19,325 nucleotides of DNA, taken from Cyanobacteria bacterium UBA8156. GTDB lineage: Bacteria > Cyanobacteriota > Cyanobacteriia > Pseudanabaenales > Pseudanabaenaceae. The translations under genes were made by a program, and so were the position numbers. Position 1 is the first letter of the stretch. Every line of letters begins with the position of its first letter. This document shows positions 1-6,629 of the stretch, piece after piece. Location: contig DMPD01000135.1 of assembly GCA_003456125.1 (NCBI GenBank), positions 1-19,325 of the forward strand, given 5' to 3'. The notes under the pieces are model-generated. The model was not told the DNA's origin and did no database searches. It worked only from the letters and a program-made list of their open reading frames with translations.

Positions 1-256
1 CATTAAATGACATTGAGCATGATTTTAGTGCATCGCGAGAGGCTGAGAATGTCTGCGCCTTCGGGGACTAGTATTGATGAAGTTGTTAGACTCTATTGTG
101 CAAGCTAGTGTCTCATTTTTAATTAAAATGACTATAATTTTTTGCCTCACTGGAGCTGAAGCCATCCTAACCACAGGGGAGCTGCTATATTGCCAAAAAT
201 TCAGCTACGGGTTGGGTATTGTGCAAGTTTGGGTCAAGGCAGCAGCAAACTGGGCT

Positions 257-871
257 TTATCCGCCCAATTTTTGCTTGATAAAGGCCACCAGTTGTTGGA
301 TTTGCTTGGCTTGAATCACCACTTGTTGCTCAAGGGTTTTGAGACGCTTTTCCAGTTCTTCGGTGTGGTGGAGCTTGAGTTCCAGTTCTTCAATGCGCGC
401 CAACAACGCTGGATCGAAGGCAGGGGCCGCATCGTTGGCCGCTGCGGCGGCTACCGGTTCCGCCGGCAGGTAATCGTTGGGGATCTGATTGGCCAGGTCG
501 TAGGCTTTTTTGATCGCGGCGGCCAGCTTATCTTTGTCGAAAGGTTTTTCGATGAACACCAAATAATGAGATTCTAGGGGTTCCGAAATTTTGCTGGTCA
601 CCTCTTCTTTTTTCCCCGACATCAAGACCAGGGGAATGCGATACAGATCGCGGTGTTTGCGGATGTTTTCATAGACCTCGTACCCACTCATTTTGGGTAG
701 GATGAAGTCGAGCATAATCAGCCACGGTTTTTCGCGTTCCACTGCGGCAAGACCTGCCAACCCATCGGCGGCTTCGAGAACTTCAAAATTGGCGGTGGGG
801 AGCATGCCCTTCACCATGTTGCGAATGGTGCGACTGTCGTCGATGACCAGAACTTTGCGTAACGCGGACAC
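257..871 (-). CDS. Response regulator, REC domain plus C-terminal coiled coil
   Basis: A 204-residue protein with an N-terminal CheY-like receiver domain (about residues 5-122). The acidic pair is D11/D12, the phospho-acceptor D55 lies in LDFILPKMSG, and the switch residues are S85 and K109 (KP motif). An alanine/proline-rich linker (about 130-155) leads to a charged heptad-like helix (about 158-204) that probably forms a coiled coil. There is no DNA-binding or enzymatic output domain, so the protein probably signals through protein contacts, as PilG/PilH- or CheY-type regulators do. The GTG at 871 was chosen because it lies just before the receiver domain and follows GGGAGAGG at a good distance. 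The open frame extends further upstream, but that part overlaps lipA and looks non-coding. No histidine kinase is nearby. The family call is firm; the pathway is unknown. Confidence 0.88.
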   Translation of the reverse strand: MSALRKVLVIDDSRTIRNMVKGMLPTANFEVLEAADGLAGLAAVEREKPWLIMLDFILPKMSGYEVYENIRKHRDLYRIPLVLMSGKKEEVTSKISEPLESHYLVFIEKPFDKDKLAAAIKKAYDLANQIPNDYLPAEPVAAAAANDAAPAFDPALLARIEELELKLHHTEELEKRLKTLEQQVVIQAKQIQQLVAFIKQKLGG

Positions 872-972
872 GGCGATAGACCTCTCCCAATGTGGGTTTA
901 CAGGTGGTGGGGCAGGGAAATTGCTATGCTGTATATACCACACGGGCCCCAATCTTACACGGTTTTGCTGCC
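872..972. promoter_or_regulatory. Divergent intergenic region, response regulator / lipA
   Basis: These 101 bases separate two divergent starts and must hold both promoters or leaders. A TATATA stretch at 932-937 is the most -10-like element. I found no -35 at a normal distance on either strand, so no transcription start is assigned. Confidence 0.3.
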
Positions 973-1869
973 ATGACCTCTGTTTCTCGTCTGCCCCCTT
1001 GGCTGCGTTCGGCGCTGGGTCGGTCGCTAGGGCGAGCCTCGGCGATTTCGACGGTGCAGCGGCTGGTGAAAACCCAGAACATTTCCACGATCTGTGAGGA
1101 AGGGCGCTGTCCGAACCGGGGGGAGTGCTATGCCCAAGGCACGGCCACATTTTTGCTGATGGGCACGGCTTGCACACGGCACTGTGCGTTTTGCGATGTG
1201 ACCCAGGGCCAACCCCCCCAAACCCTCGATCCCCATGAACCCCAACGCATTGCCGCGGCGGTGGCCACGCTGAACCTCCGATATGTGGTGTTGACTTCGG
1301 TGGCCCGCGACGATCTGCCGGATGGGGGAGCTAGCCACTTTCAACAGACCATGCAGGCCGTGCGCGATCGCTGTCCAGATACCGAAATCGAGGTTTTGGT
1401 ACCGGATTTTGGCGGGCGGATGGCTGCTGTTGATGCGGTGGTGGCGGCAGCCCCCGTTTGTTTCAACCACAACCTAGAAACGGTGGCACGGTTGCAGGGG
1501 CCGGTGCGGCGGGGAGCCAAATACGATCGCTCTTTGGCCGTACTGGCGCGGGCCGCTCAGCAAGCTCCGGGTTTGCCGATCAAATCGGGATTGATGTTGG
1601 GTTTGGGGGAAACGCCGGTCGAATTGTTGCGTACGTTGCAGGATTTGCGGGCGGTGGGGTGTACGGTGTTAACGATGGGGCAGTACCTGCAGCCCGCGCG
1701 CGATCGCCTGCCGGTAGTGCGGTATGTGCCGCCCGCAGAGTTTCAGGAATGGGAGGAGATCGCCCGCGGCTTAGGGTTTACGCGGGTGTATGCGGGGCCC
1801 CTGGTGCGCAGCTCTTACCATGCGGCCGAGCAATCGGCGGGCGTAGCACTGACCACGCCGCCGAATTAG
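973..1869 (+). CDS. lipA: Lipoyl synthase (radical SAM)
   Basis: A 298-residue lipoyl synthase, which inserts two sulfur atoms into protein-bound octanoyl groups to make the lipoyl cofactor of 2-oxoacid dehydrogenases and the glycine cleavage H protein. Both iron-sulfur sites are visible. C41, C46 and C52 ([12 protein letters not shown]) bind the auxiliary cluster. C67, C71 and C74 (CTRHCAFC, a CxxxCxxC motif) bind the SAM cluster. The C-terminal RSSYHA motif (279-284) supplies the serine ligand of the auxiliary cluster. The length is normal for the family. The ATG at 973 is preferred to the earlier in-frame start at 892 because the added residues do not look like LipA and would overlap the divergent gene's leader. 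No strong Shine-Dalgarno precedes it. A glycosyltransferase follows after 45 bases on the same strand. Confidence 0.96.
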   Translation: MTSVSRLPPWLRSALGRSLGRASAISTVQRLVKTQNISTICEEGRCPNRGECYAQGTATFLLMGTACTRHCAFCDVTQGQPPQTLDPHEPQRIAAAVATLNLRYVVLTSVARDDLPDGGASHFQQTMQAVRDRCPDTEIEVLVPDFGGRMAAVDAVVAAAPVCFNHNLETVARLQGPVRRGAKYDRSLAVLARAAQQAPGLPIKSGLMLGLGETPVELLRTLQDLRAVGCTVLTMGQYLQPARDRLPVVRYVPPAEFQEWEEIARGLGFTRVYAGPLVRSSYHAAEQSAGVALTTPPN

Positions 1870-1914
1870 GGGTACACTTTGCCGTTATTGGATGGCCAGC
1901 GGTCGGCGAAAGCA

Positions 1915-3123
1915 ATGAAGGTTTTGGTGTTGTCTTGGGAATTTCCGCCCCGGATTGTCGGAGGCATCTCCCGCCACGTGGCCGAGCTGTATCCCGAACT
2001 CGTGAAGCTGGGGCTGGAAATCGTGGTGGCAACGGTTGAAGCCCCACCCGCGCCATCGCTGGAAACGGTAGACGGTCTGCAGGTGCACCGGCTGGTGGTG
2101 GAACCCAACACCCATTTTTTTCGATGGGTGGATCACCTCAATCAACGGCTGATGGAGTGGGGCGAAACCCAAGATTCAACGACCTTCCAGGCAATCCATG
2201 CCCACGATTGGTTGGTGGCCGATGCGGCGATCTCCCTGCAATCGCGTTGGGGTTTGCCCTTGGTGGCTACCATCCACGCCACGGAATTTGGGCGATACAA
2301 CGGCATTTACAGCGATGCCCAACGGCACGTGCACCACAAAGAGCTGAATCTGGCGGCCAAAGCCGATCGCGTCATTGTGTGTTCGGAGTACATGGCTCAG
2401 GAGGTGGGGCGTGCCCTGCATTGCCCCCCGGCCAAAATCCGGGTGATTCCCAACGGTTTGAGTTTAGCCCGGGTCAACGCCCATCGTCCGTCCCCTGATT
2501 TTGATCGGGCAGCCTTTCGGCAGCAATTTGCCGAACCGGACGAAGCCTTGGTGTATTACGTGGGTCGCATCAGCCACGAAAAGGGCATTTTGGTGTTGTT
2601 GGAGGCTGCCCCCCACATTTTGGCCGCCTGCGCACATCGTGTGAAATTTGTGGCGATCGGTTCTGGCGAAACCCACACCCATTTTCTGAAGCAACGGACG
2701 GCCCACCTGGGCATTGCCGAGCAGGTGCTGTTTACCGGGTTTATGGCCGATGCCGAAGTCGCCAGATTCCAAGCCGTAGCCGATTGTGCCGTGTTTCCTA
2801 GCCTCTACGAACCCTTTGGCATTGTGGCTTTGGAAAGTTTTGCGGCGGGGGTACCCGTGGTGGTATCCAGCACCGGGGGGCTGCCGGAAGTGGTGCGCCA
2901 TGAAGAAACCGGCCTGATTGCCCGCGTCAACGATGGCCCCGCCCTGGCCGCAGCCGTCATCCGTATCCTTCAGGATCGGGATTTGGCCCAATCCTTGGTC
3001 GTCAACGCCCAGCAAGATTTGCATACCCGGTTCAACTGGCGCCGAATTGCACCCCTGACGCTGCAGGTTTATCAAGAATTGGTCGGCGTGGGGGCCGGCA
3101 AAGGATATATTAAGGGATGCTAA
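1915..3123 (+). CDS. GT4-family glycosyltransferase (GT-B fold)
   Basis: A 402-residue retaining glycosyltransferase. The N-terminal domain begins [12 protein letters not shown] and has a glycine loop (RIVGGISRH, 13-21) and HAHDW (95-99), a pattern shared with glycogen/starch synthase-like GT4/GT5 enzymes. The C-terminal nucleotide-sugar domain has GRISHEKG (217-224) and the E-x7-E motif EPFGIVALE (299-307), followed by a TGGLPEVV loop. The donor and acceptor cannot be told from sequence. A sucrose- or polysaccharide-type glycosyl transfer and a glycogen-synthase-like role are both possible. The ATG at 1915 fits the family start. A TTG at 1879 would add 12 unlikely residues. The stop lies 19 bases before atpC, so the two genes may be co-transcribed. 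Confidence 0.9.
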   Translation: MKVLVLSWEFPPRIVGGISRHVAELYPELVKLGLEIVVATVEAPPAPSLETVDGLQVHRLVVEPNTHFFRWVDHLNQRLMEWGETQDSTTFQAIHAHDWLVADAAISLQSRWGLPLVATIHATEFGRYNGIYSDAQRHVHHKELNLAAKADRVIVCSEYMAQEVGRALHCPPAKIRVIPNGLSLARVNAHRPSPDFDRAAFRQQFAEPDEALVYYVGRISHEKGILVLLEAAPHILAACAHRVKFVAIGSGETHTHFLKQRTAHLGIAEQVLFTGFMADAEVARFQAVADCAVFPSLYEPFGIVALESFAAGVPVVVSSTGGLPEVVRHEETGLIARVNDGPALAAAVIRILQDRDLAQSLVVNAQQDLHTRFNWRRIAPLTLQVYQELVGVGAGKGYIKGC

Positions 3124-3142
3124 AGGTTGGAAGCGCCCATTC

Positions 3143-4093
3143 ATGGCAAACCTCAAATCCATTCGCGATCGCATCGCCAGCGTCAAAAACACCCGGAAAA
3201 TCACCGAAGCCATGCGCCTAGTGGCGGCGGCCAAGGTGAAGCGGGCCCAACAGCAGGTTTTGGCCACCCGGCCCTTCGCCGATCGGCTGGCTCAAATTCT
3301 GTACCGCCTGCAGACCCGCCTCAAATTTGAAGATGCCAGCTTGCCCTTGCTGCAGGAACGGGAACCGAGAACCGTCGGCATTTTATTGATTACCGGCGAT
3401 CGGGGTCTGTGCGGTGGCTACAACGTCAACGCCATTCGGCGCGCCGAGCAACGCATCCGTGAACTCGAAGCCACGGGGTTGAACTGCCAACTGTTTTTGG
3501 TGGGGCGCAAAGCGATTCAATACTTTACCCGGCGCAGCAGATTCATTGCCGCCCAGTTTGCGGGGATGGATCAGGTGCCCACCGCCGCCGAAGCCAACCG
3601 CATCGCCGATGAAATCGTGTCAGCCTTTTTGGCGGAAACCGTGGATCGGGTGGAAATCATCTACACCAAGTTTATTTCCCTGATTGCGTCGCGGCCGGTG
3701 GTGCAGACCCTCTTGCCCCTCAGCCCTCAAGGTCTGGAGCCCAAAGACGATGAAATTTTCCGGCTGATTGTGCGCGATGCGCAATTTACCGTGGAGCGGG
3801 AAACCGTGGAAACCACTGTCCGGGAAGTGCCCAGCCAGATGATTTTCGAGCAGGATCCCCTGGAATTGCTGGATGCTTTGTTGCCGTTGTATTTGGACAA
3901 CCAGTTGCTGCGATCGCTCCAGGAATCGGCGGCCAGCGAATTGGCGGCCCGGATGACGGCGATGAACAGCGCCAGCGACAACGCCAACACCTTGGTGAAG
4001 AGCCTAACCCTGCAATACAACAAAGCGCGGCAAGCCAACATCACCCAAGAATTGCTGGAAGTGGTCGGTGGCGCCGAAGCCCTGCGCAAGTAG
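3143..4093 (+). CDS. atpC: F-type ATP synthase gamma subunit
   Basis: A 316-residue gamma subunit, the central rotor shaft of the thylakoid F1Fo ATP synthase. The conserved N-terminal helix ([20 protein letters not shown]) and C-terminal helix ([13 protein letters not shown], then [20 protein letters not shown]) are present. So is [10 protein letters not shown] (85-94). Between about residues 194 and 230 is the additional segment found in cyanobacterial and chloroplast gamma. It lacks the paired regulatory cysteines of the plant protein, as expected for cyanobacteria, so thiol regulation of the plant kind is not predicted. The gene follows a glycosyltransferase rather than atpA, so it is separated from the atp cluster in this genome. 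A 9-bp hairpin follows the stop. Confidence 0.97.
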   Translation: MANLKSIRDRIASVKNTRKITEAMRLVAAAKVKRAQQQVLATRPFADRLAQILYRLQTRLKFEDASLPLLQEREPRTVGILLITGDRGLCGGYNVNAIRRAEQRIRELEATGLNCQLFLVGRKAIQYFTRRSRFIAAQFAGMDQVPTAAEANRIADEIVSAFLAETVDRVEIIYTKFISLIASRPVVQTLLPLSPQGLEPKDDEIFRLIVRDAQFTVERETVETTVREVPSQMIFEQDPLELLDALLPLYLDNQLLRSLQESAASELAARMTAMNSASDNANTLVKSLTLQYNKARQANITQELLEVVGGAEALRK

Positions 4094-4104
4094 TGCCCAG
4101 GCCA

Positions 4105-4130
4105 TCCCGTGCTAAAAATGGAGCACGGGA
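4105..4130 (+). terminator. Hairpin downstream of atpC
   Basis: A perfect 9-bp inverted repeat (TCCCGTGCT / AGCACGGGA) with an 8-base loop starts 12 bases after the atpC stop. Outer GGCC/GGCC arms (4100-4103 and 4135-4138) could lengthen the stem with internal mismatches. There is no T-tract afterwards, so it could be a terminator, an RNA-stabilising 3' structure or both. Confidence 0.5.
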
Positions 4131-4202
4131 AAACGGCCAAAGTGCGGGATTGGGGGAATAATTGGATCAGCTACTGGGCATCGCACAGGTAGGAATGGGC
4201 TT

Positions 4203-4673
4203 ATGGAATCGATAGGTGAATCGATAGGTGAATCGATAGGTGAATCGATGCTCGAGTCGCTGGAGGAGCCGGTGACGTTTCGCATTGCCATACCGCCCAT
4301 CGAGGGGGTAGAAGATGTGCCCATTGCCGCCGTGCAGGTATTGGCCAGCAAGATGGGGTTCTCGGAGGATCGGGTGCAAGACATTGTGCAAGCCCTGACG
4401 GAGGCTTGCGTCAACTCTATTTTGTACAGCGTCTCCGATGCCGATATTGAAGTGATGGCTAAGGCGGAACCCAAGGTCTTGATGGTAGAGGTTTCGGATC
4501 GGGGCCCTGGCTTCGATCCGGACAGTGTGCAGTCTCCGGACTTTGAAACCATGGTCGAAATCGGGGTGAAAAGCGGCGGCTTTGGCATTCACATGATCAA
4601 AGCGCTGGTGGATAAGGTTGAAATTGAATCGTCGCCGGAAGGAACCACCATCCGGATGTATGCGTTCTTGTAA
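4203..4673 (+). CDS. Anti-sigma regulatory kinase (GHKL, RsbW/SpoIIAB-like)
   Basis: A 156-residue single-domain GHKL ATPase of the serine-kinase/anti-sigma type. The N box is E67-ACV-N71, the G1 box DRGPGFD begins at D99, and the G2 box GGFGIH begins at G125. Such proteins bind a sigma factor or another target and phosphorylate a STAS-domain antagonist. A STAS gene lies 151 bases downstream, so the two are probably partners. The first residues are an ESIG repeat encoded by tandem 12-bp DNA units. ATG 4203 follows AGGTAGGA. A second in-frame ATG at 4248 follows AGGTGA from the last repeat and would give a 141-residue protein lacking the repeat. The core domain begins after residue 22 either way. 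The true start is unresolved. Confidence 0.85.
   Translation: MESIGESIGESIGESMLESLEEPVTFRIAIPPIEGVEDVPIAAVQVLASKMGFSEDRVQDIVQALTEACVNSILYSVSDADIEVMAKAEPKVLMVEVSDRGPGFDPDSVQSPDFETMVEIGVKSGGFGIHMIKALVDKVEIESSPEGTTIRMYAFL
4206..4249 (+). repeat. Tandem 12-bp repeat at the 5' end of the anti-sigma gene
   Basis: Three exact copies of GAATCGATAGGT (4206-4217, 4218-4229, 4230-4241) are followed by an 8-base partial copy (4242-4249). Each unit is in frame and encodes ESIG. Each unit junction also creates AGGTGA, a Shine-Dalgarno-like sequence, and the last of these lies 4 bases before ATG 4248. Confidence 0.97.
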
Positions 4674-4723
4674 ACGGGGCGATTGGGATGGCTAGCTCCG
4701 GCTGGAGAGACAGACCAAATAGA

Positions 4724-4747
4724 TTTACGGTTGGTTTACGGTAAAGT
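4724..4747 (+). promoter_or_regulatory. TTTACGG direct repeats and possible -10 upstream of the STAS gene
   Basis: Two copies of TTTACGG at 4724-4730 and 4735-4741 have an 11-bp period, about one helical turn. The second runs into TAAAGT (4742-4747), a possible -10. The layout recalls direct-repeat sites of OmpR-type regulators such as the RpaB HLR1 box, but the repeats differ from that consensus in one base and in spacing. Assignment to RpaB is only a suggestion. Confidence 0.3.
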
Positions 4748-4824
4748 AGAGGGGAGCTTCACCCCATTGTTTGACCGGTGGTTCTGGCAAGGTTTGTAAC
4801 CAAATTTGTAGGTGTTCAAGCATC

Positions 4825-5175
4825 ATGACCCACTCCTCTTTTCTGCAAGACGAATTGAAAATTTCTGAGCAAGTGGACGGCGATCGCGTGCTGTTGAAAC
4901 TTGAGGGGGCCCTCAGCGTCACCACCGTGCCCAGCTTTCGGCAGGCGGTGCAACCCTATCTCGAGAAGCAGTATGCGGTGATCGTGCTGGATTTTGATGG
5001 AGTGACCAAAATTGTGAGCCGGGGTGTGGGGGCCGCAATTGATATGGCGGTGCAGGCCAAGAAACAAGGCAGCAAGCTCTGCATTGAGAAAGTGGGCAAG
5101 TATGCTCGTTCTTTGTACATTCAGGGGGTACACCTAGTGGCGGAAGTACCGGAACTGGAAGGGTTTGAGCCATAG
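4825..5175 (+). CDS. STAS-domain anti-sigma factor antagonist
   Basis: A 116-residue STAS domain protein of the SpoIIAA/RsbV type, the part of a partner switch that binds the GHKL kinase and frees its target. The typical beginning RVLLKLEGALSVTTVPSF (21-38) and VIVLDFDGV (52-60) are seen. The phosphorylation loop reads KIVSRGVG. S65 aligns with the phospho-serine of SpoIIAA, while the preceding aspartate and following serine of the classic DSSG motif are V64 and R66. The anti-sigma kinase is immediately upstream on the same strand. ATG 4825 is preferred to the earlier frame opening at 4771, because the extra residues do not resemble the family and AGGTG lies upstream. Confidence 0.85.
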   Translation: MTHSSFLQDELKISEQVDGDRVLLKLEGALSVTTVPSFRQAVQPYLEKQYAVIVLDFDGVTKIVSRGVGAAIDMAVQAKKQGSKLCIEKVGKYARSLYIQGVHLVAEVPELEGFEP

Positions 5176-5209
5176 ACTCTGAACGCCATCCAATTTGGTC
5201 GGGGGTTTG

Positions 5210-5740
5210 ATGTTGTTGCCGTTTGAGTTTACGGTGGTGGGCAAGCCCATTTCCCATCAAACCAAGGATAAATCTCGGTGGCAGGCGTGGAAAGAAACGG
5301 GGCGATCGCGGGCCCAAACGGTGTGGTTGGGGTCACCGGCGGGGACGAATCTACGGGTCACCATCACCCATTTTTTTGAAGCGCCGGCAGGGGATGAGTC
5401 CGGGGTGCCCGACAGCGATAACAGCGATAACATTATCAAACCGGTGCGGGATGCCCTCAACGGCATTGTTTATGTGGATGACTACCAGATTTCCGATTTT
5501 GTGAGTCGTCGCCGGAACCTAAATGGAACCTATCGGGTACGGGGCTTGAGTGCAGCTTTGGCCGAGGGGTTTCAGAGAGACCAAGAGTTTTTGCATATTT
5601 TGTTTGCATATTTTGATCGAAGAAGCCCCCGACCCTACCGCCCTCTAGTTTGGGTTGGAATTTGGGTTTGGTTCTCGACAATTCTGGGGTTTCCGTGCAC
5701 TGACTTGCGGCTGGTGCGAATAAATAGACTTCTTCTATAA
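5210..5740 (+). CDS. RusA-type Holliday junction resolvase, 3' end frameshifted
   Basis: A 176-residue open frame whose first 131 residues form a RusA-family crossover junction endodeoxyribonuclease. The acidic motif DNIIKPVRDALNG starts at D73 (with D70 just before), and VDDYQISDF at 89-97 holds the second acidic pair. RusA enzymes cut four-way DNA junctions as metal-dependent dimers. The ATG at 5210 starts the typical PFEFTVVGKP strand. After residue 131 the sequence loses family character and becomes a tryptophan- and arginine-rich tail. The cause is visible: a 13-bp tandem duplication at 5590-5615 shifts the frame. Removing one copy restores HIL-IEEAPDPTAL and a stop at 5646-5648, a normal 141-residue protein. 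The catalytic core may still fold and work. Confidence 0.8.
   Translation: MLLPFEFTVVGKPISHQTKDKSRWQAWKETGRSRAQTVWLGSPAGTNLRVTITHFFEAPAGDESGVPDSDNSDNIIKPVRDALNGIVYVDDYQISDFVSRRRNLNGTYRVRGLSAALAEGFQRDQEFLHILFAYFDRRSPRPYRPLVWVGIWVWFSTILGFPCTDLRLVRINRLLL
5414..5431 (+). repeat. 9-bp tandem duplication in the RusA acidic motif
   Basis: AGCGATAAC occurs twice back to back, at 5414-5422 and 5423-5431. The duplication is in frame and turns the expected PDSDNIIKP into PDSDNSDNIIKP, adding Ser-Asp-Asn at the metal-binding motif. Confidence 0.9.
5590..5615 (+). repeat. 13-bp tandem duplication causing a frameshift
   Basis: TTTGCATATTTTG is present twice, exactly adjacent (5590-5602 and 5603-5615). 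Thirteen is not a multiple of three, so the duplication shifts the reading frame of the RusA-like gene. The pre-duplication frame is still recognisable downstream as IEEAPDPTAL followed by TAG at 5646. Confidence 0.95.
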
Positions 5741-5741
5741 T
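5736..5741 (+). promoter_or_regulatory. Consensus -10 TATAAT upstream of the nuclease-like gene
   Basis: A perfect TATAAT lies 34 bases before the GTG at 5776 and overlaps the present stop of the RusA-like frame. No convincing -35 lies 16-18 bases upstream (TTGCGG at 5705 is 25 away). It is a plausible promoter for the next gene. Confidence 0.45.
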
Positions 5742-5775
5742 AGCTGAGCCAGGGACAACACATGGGAGACCACTT

Positions 5776-6141
5776 GTGAGCTATCGTCACCACAAAGGTT
5801 TAACCGAATTGCGGTTGTTGGCGCGCTTGGCCCAGCAATTGCGGCAGCGGGGCTACGAGGTGATTATGCAACCGCAGGCGACGGCGTTGCCGCCGGAAGC
5901 CAATTATCCGTTTGATTTGGTGGCGGCCAAGGGCGATCGCCATTTGGCGTTGGAGGTGCGGCACCGGGAGCGGTTGGGCTTAAACGGCCAGGAGGATTTG
6001 CGGGCTATGGCCCAGGCGATCGCCCAGGTGCCCGACTGGCGGTTGGATCTGGTGGTTACGGGCGGCGAGTCGAGCCATCGAAGCGACGCTCCTTTGGGGT
6101 ATCGGCAAACAACAGGGGCGCCAGGGCCGCAGCGGTATTGA
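5776..6141 (+). CDS. Small nuclease-fold-like conserved protein
   Basis: A 121-residue protein of unknown function. The segment NYPFDLVAAKGDRHLALEVR (43-62) has the layout of a PD-(D/E)xK endonuclease core: D47, then E60-V-R62 with arginine in the usual lysine place. A helix with charged residues follows. The assignment to that fold is by pattern only. The GTG at 5776 follows GGGAG, and an ATG at 5762 is out of frame and closes at once. The last 29 residues (about 93-121) are antisense to the 3' end of the opposite secreted-protein gene and are low in family-like character, so the C-terminus may be a run-on produced by loss of an older stop. TATAAT at 5736 is a candidate promoter. Confidence 0.65.
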   Translation: MSYRHHKGLTELRLLARLAQQLRQRGYEVIMQPQATALPPEANYPFDLVAAKGDRHLALEVRHRERLGLNGQEDLRAMAQAIAQVPDWRLDLVVTGGESSHRSDAPLGYRQTTGAPGPQRY

Positions 6142-6496
6142 GGCGTTGGTCTTGGTTCTCTTCGAGGCTGTAGAACTGATCGATGCGATCGCACAGGCCT
6201 TGGGCATCCAGACTTTGCACGTCGTAGCTGATGATGTAGCTTTGGGCCGGCGAGCCCCGAAAAGCGGCGAAGGCTTCGGCGCAGTAGGCCAGCCGGGAGG
6301 CGGGAGCGGCGGCTTGCCAAGCCGGGCCGGTGAGGTTGCCGTTGAGGACAGGGGCCCCGGCCGCAGGCACTACGGGGCGACGGGCGGCGAGGGCGGGGCG
6401 GGGCCATCCCAACAGGAGCAGCAGGGCCAGTCCAACCACCGCATGCCAGAAGTGGGCGACAACACGGGGGAGCCAACCGGACAGAAAACGAGTCAT
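6056..6496 (-). CDS. Secreted protein of unknown function
   Basis: A 146-residue protein that I do not recognise. It begins with a clear export signal: positive residues (R3, R11), a hydrophobic core (VVGLALLLLLGW, about 20-31) and an ALA-A cleavage site near residue 38. The mature part (about 108 residues) has two cysteines (C72, C102) and a conserved-looking stretch, LCDRIDQFYSLEENQDQRLN. ATG 6496 was chosen because it starts the signal peptide; the frame is open to 6556, but the extra residues do not look like a signal. The final 86 bases overlap the convergent nuclease-like gene. The start lies 133 bases from pipX in a divergent arrangement, so the NtcA-type palindrome between them could act on either gene. 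Confidence 0.65.
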   Translation of the reverse strand: MTRFLSGWLPRVVAHFWHAVVGLALLLLLGWPRPALAARRPVVPAAGAPVLNGNLTGPAWQAAAPASRLAYCAEAFAAFRGSPAQSYIISYDVQSLDAQGLCDRIDQFYSLEENQDQRLNTAAALAPLLFADTPKERRFDGSTRRP

Positions 6497-6540
6497 GGGT
6501 ACAATCCGCAGGGTGTCCCAATTGTAGCGGTTGGGGGAGT

Positions 6541-6554
6541 GTAACCAAAAGTAC
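6541..6554. promoter_or_regulatory. Perfect NtcA-type site GTA-N8-TAC before pipX
   Basis: GTAACCAAAAGTAC matches the NtcA consensus GTAN8TAC. It lies 75 bases before the pipX start and 44 bases before the divergent secreted-protein start. Possible -10 elements on the plus strand are TATCTG (6579, 24 bases after the site, one mismatch from TAN3T) and TACAAT (6588, 33 bases after). The motif alone arises by chance about once per 4 kb. Confidence 0.5.
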
Positions 6555-6629
6555 AACGAAGGGGATGGATTTGGGGCCTATCTGACGTACAATGCGGTTT
6601 CCCACATGAGGTGTGCATCCGGTTTTGGC

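Noticed and set aside
3..71. Plus-strand open frame from the left edge ending at TAG (69-71), about 22 codons
   Set aside because: Too short to recognise, with no family-like sequence. It may be the tail of a gene outside the window, but the evidence is insufficient.
160..185. Small hairpin near a run of T downstream of the response regulator
   Set aside because: The stem needs a wobble pair and the T-run is on the wrong side for a terminator of either strand.
74..577. Plus-strand open frame of 167 codons
   Set aside because: It runs antisense to the response regulator gene over most of its length and has no domain character. The part in 74-256 is AT-rich and shows no ribosome site.
872..1177. 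N-terminal extension of the response regulator frame
   Set aside because: It lies antisense to the lipA 5' end, reads as low-complexity non-family sequence, and a GTG with a good ribosome site stands at 871.
6146..6544. Plus-strand open frame of 132 codons
   Set aside because: It is antisense to the secreted-protein gene, which has a clear signal peptide. The plus frame has no domain character.
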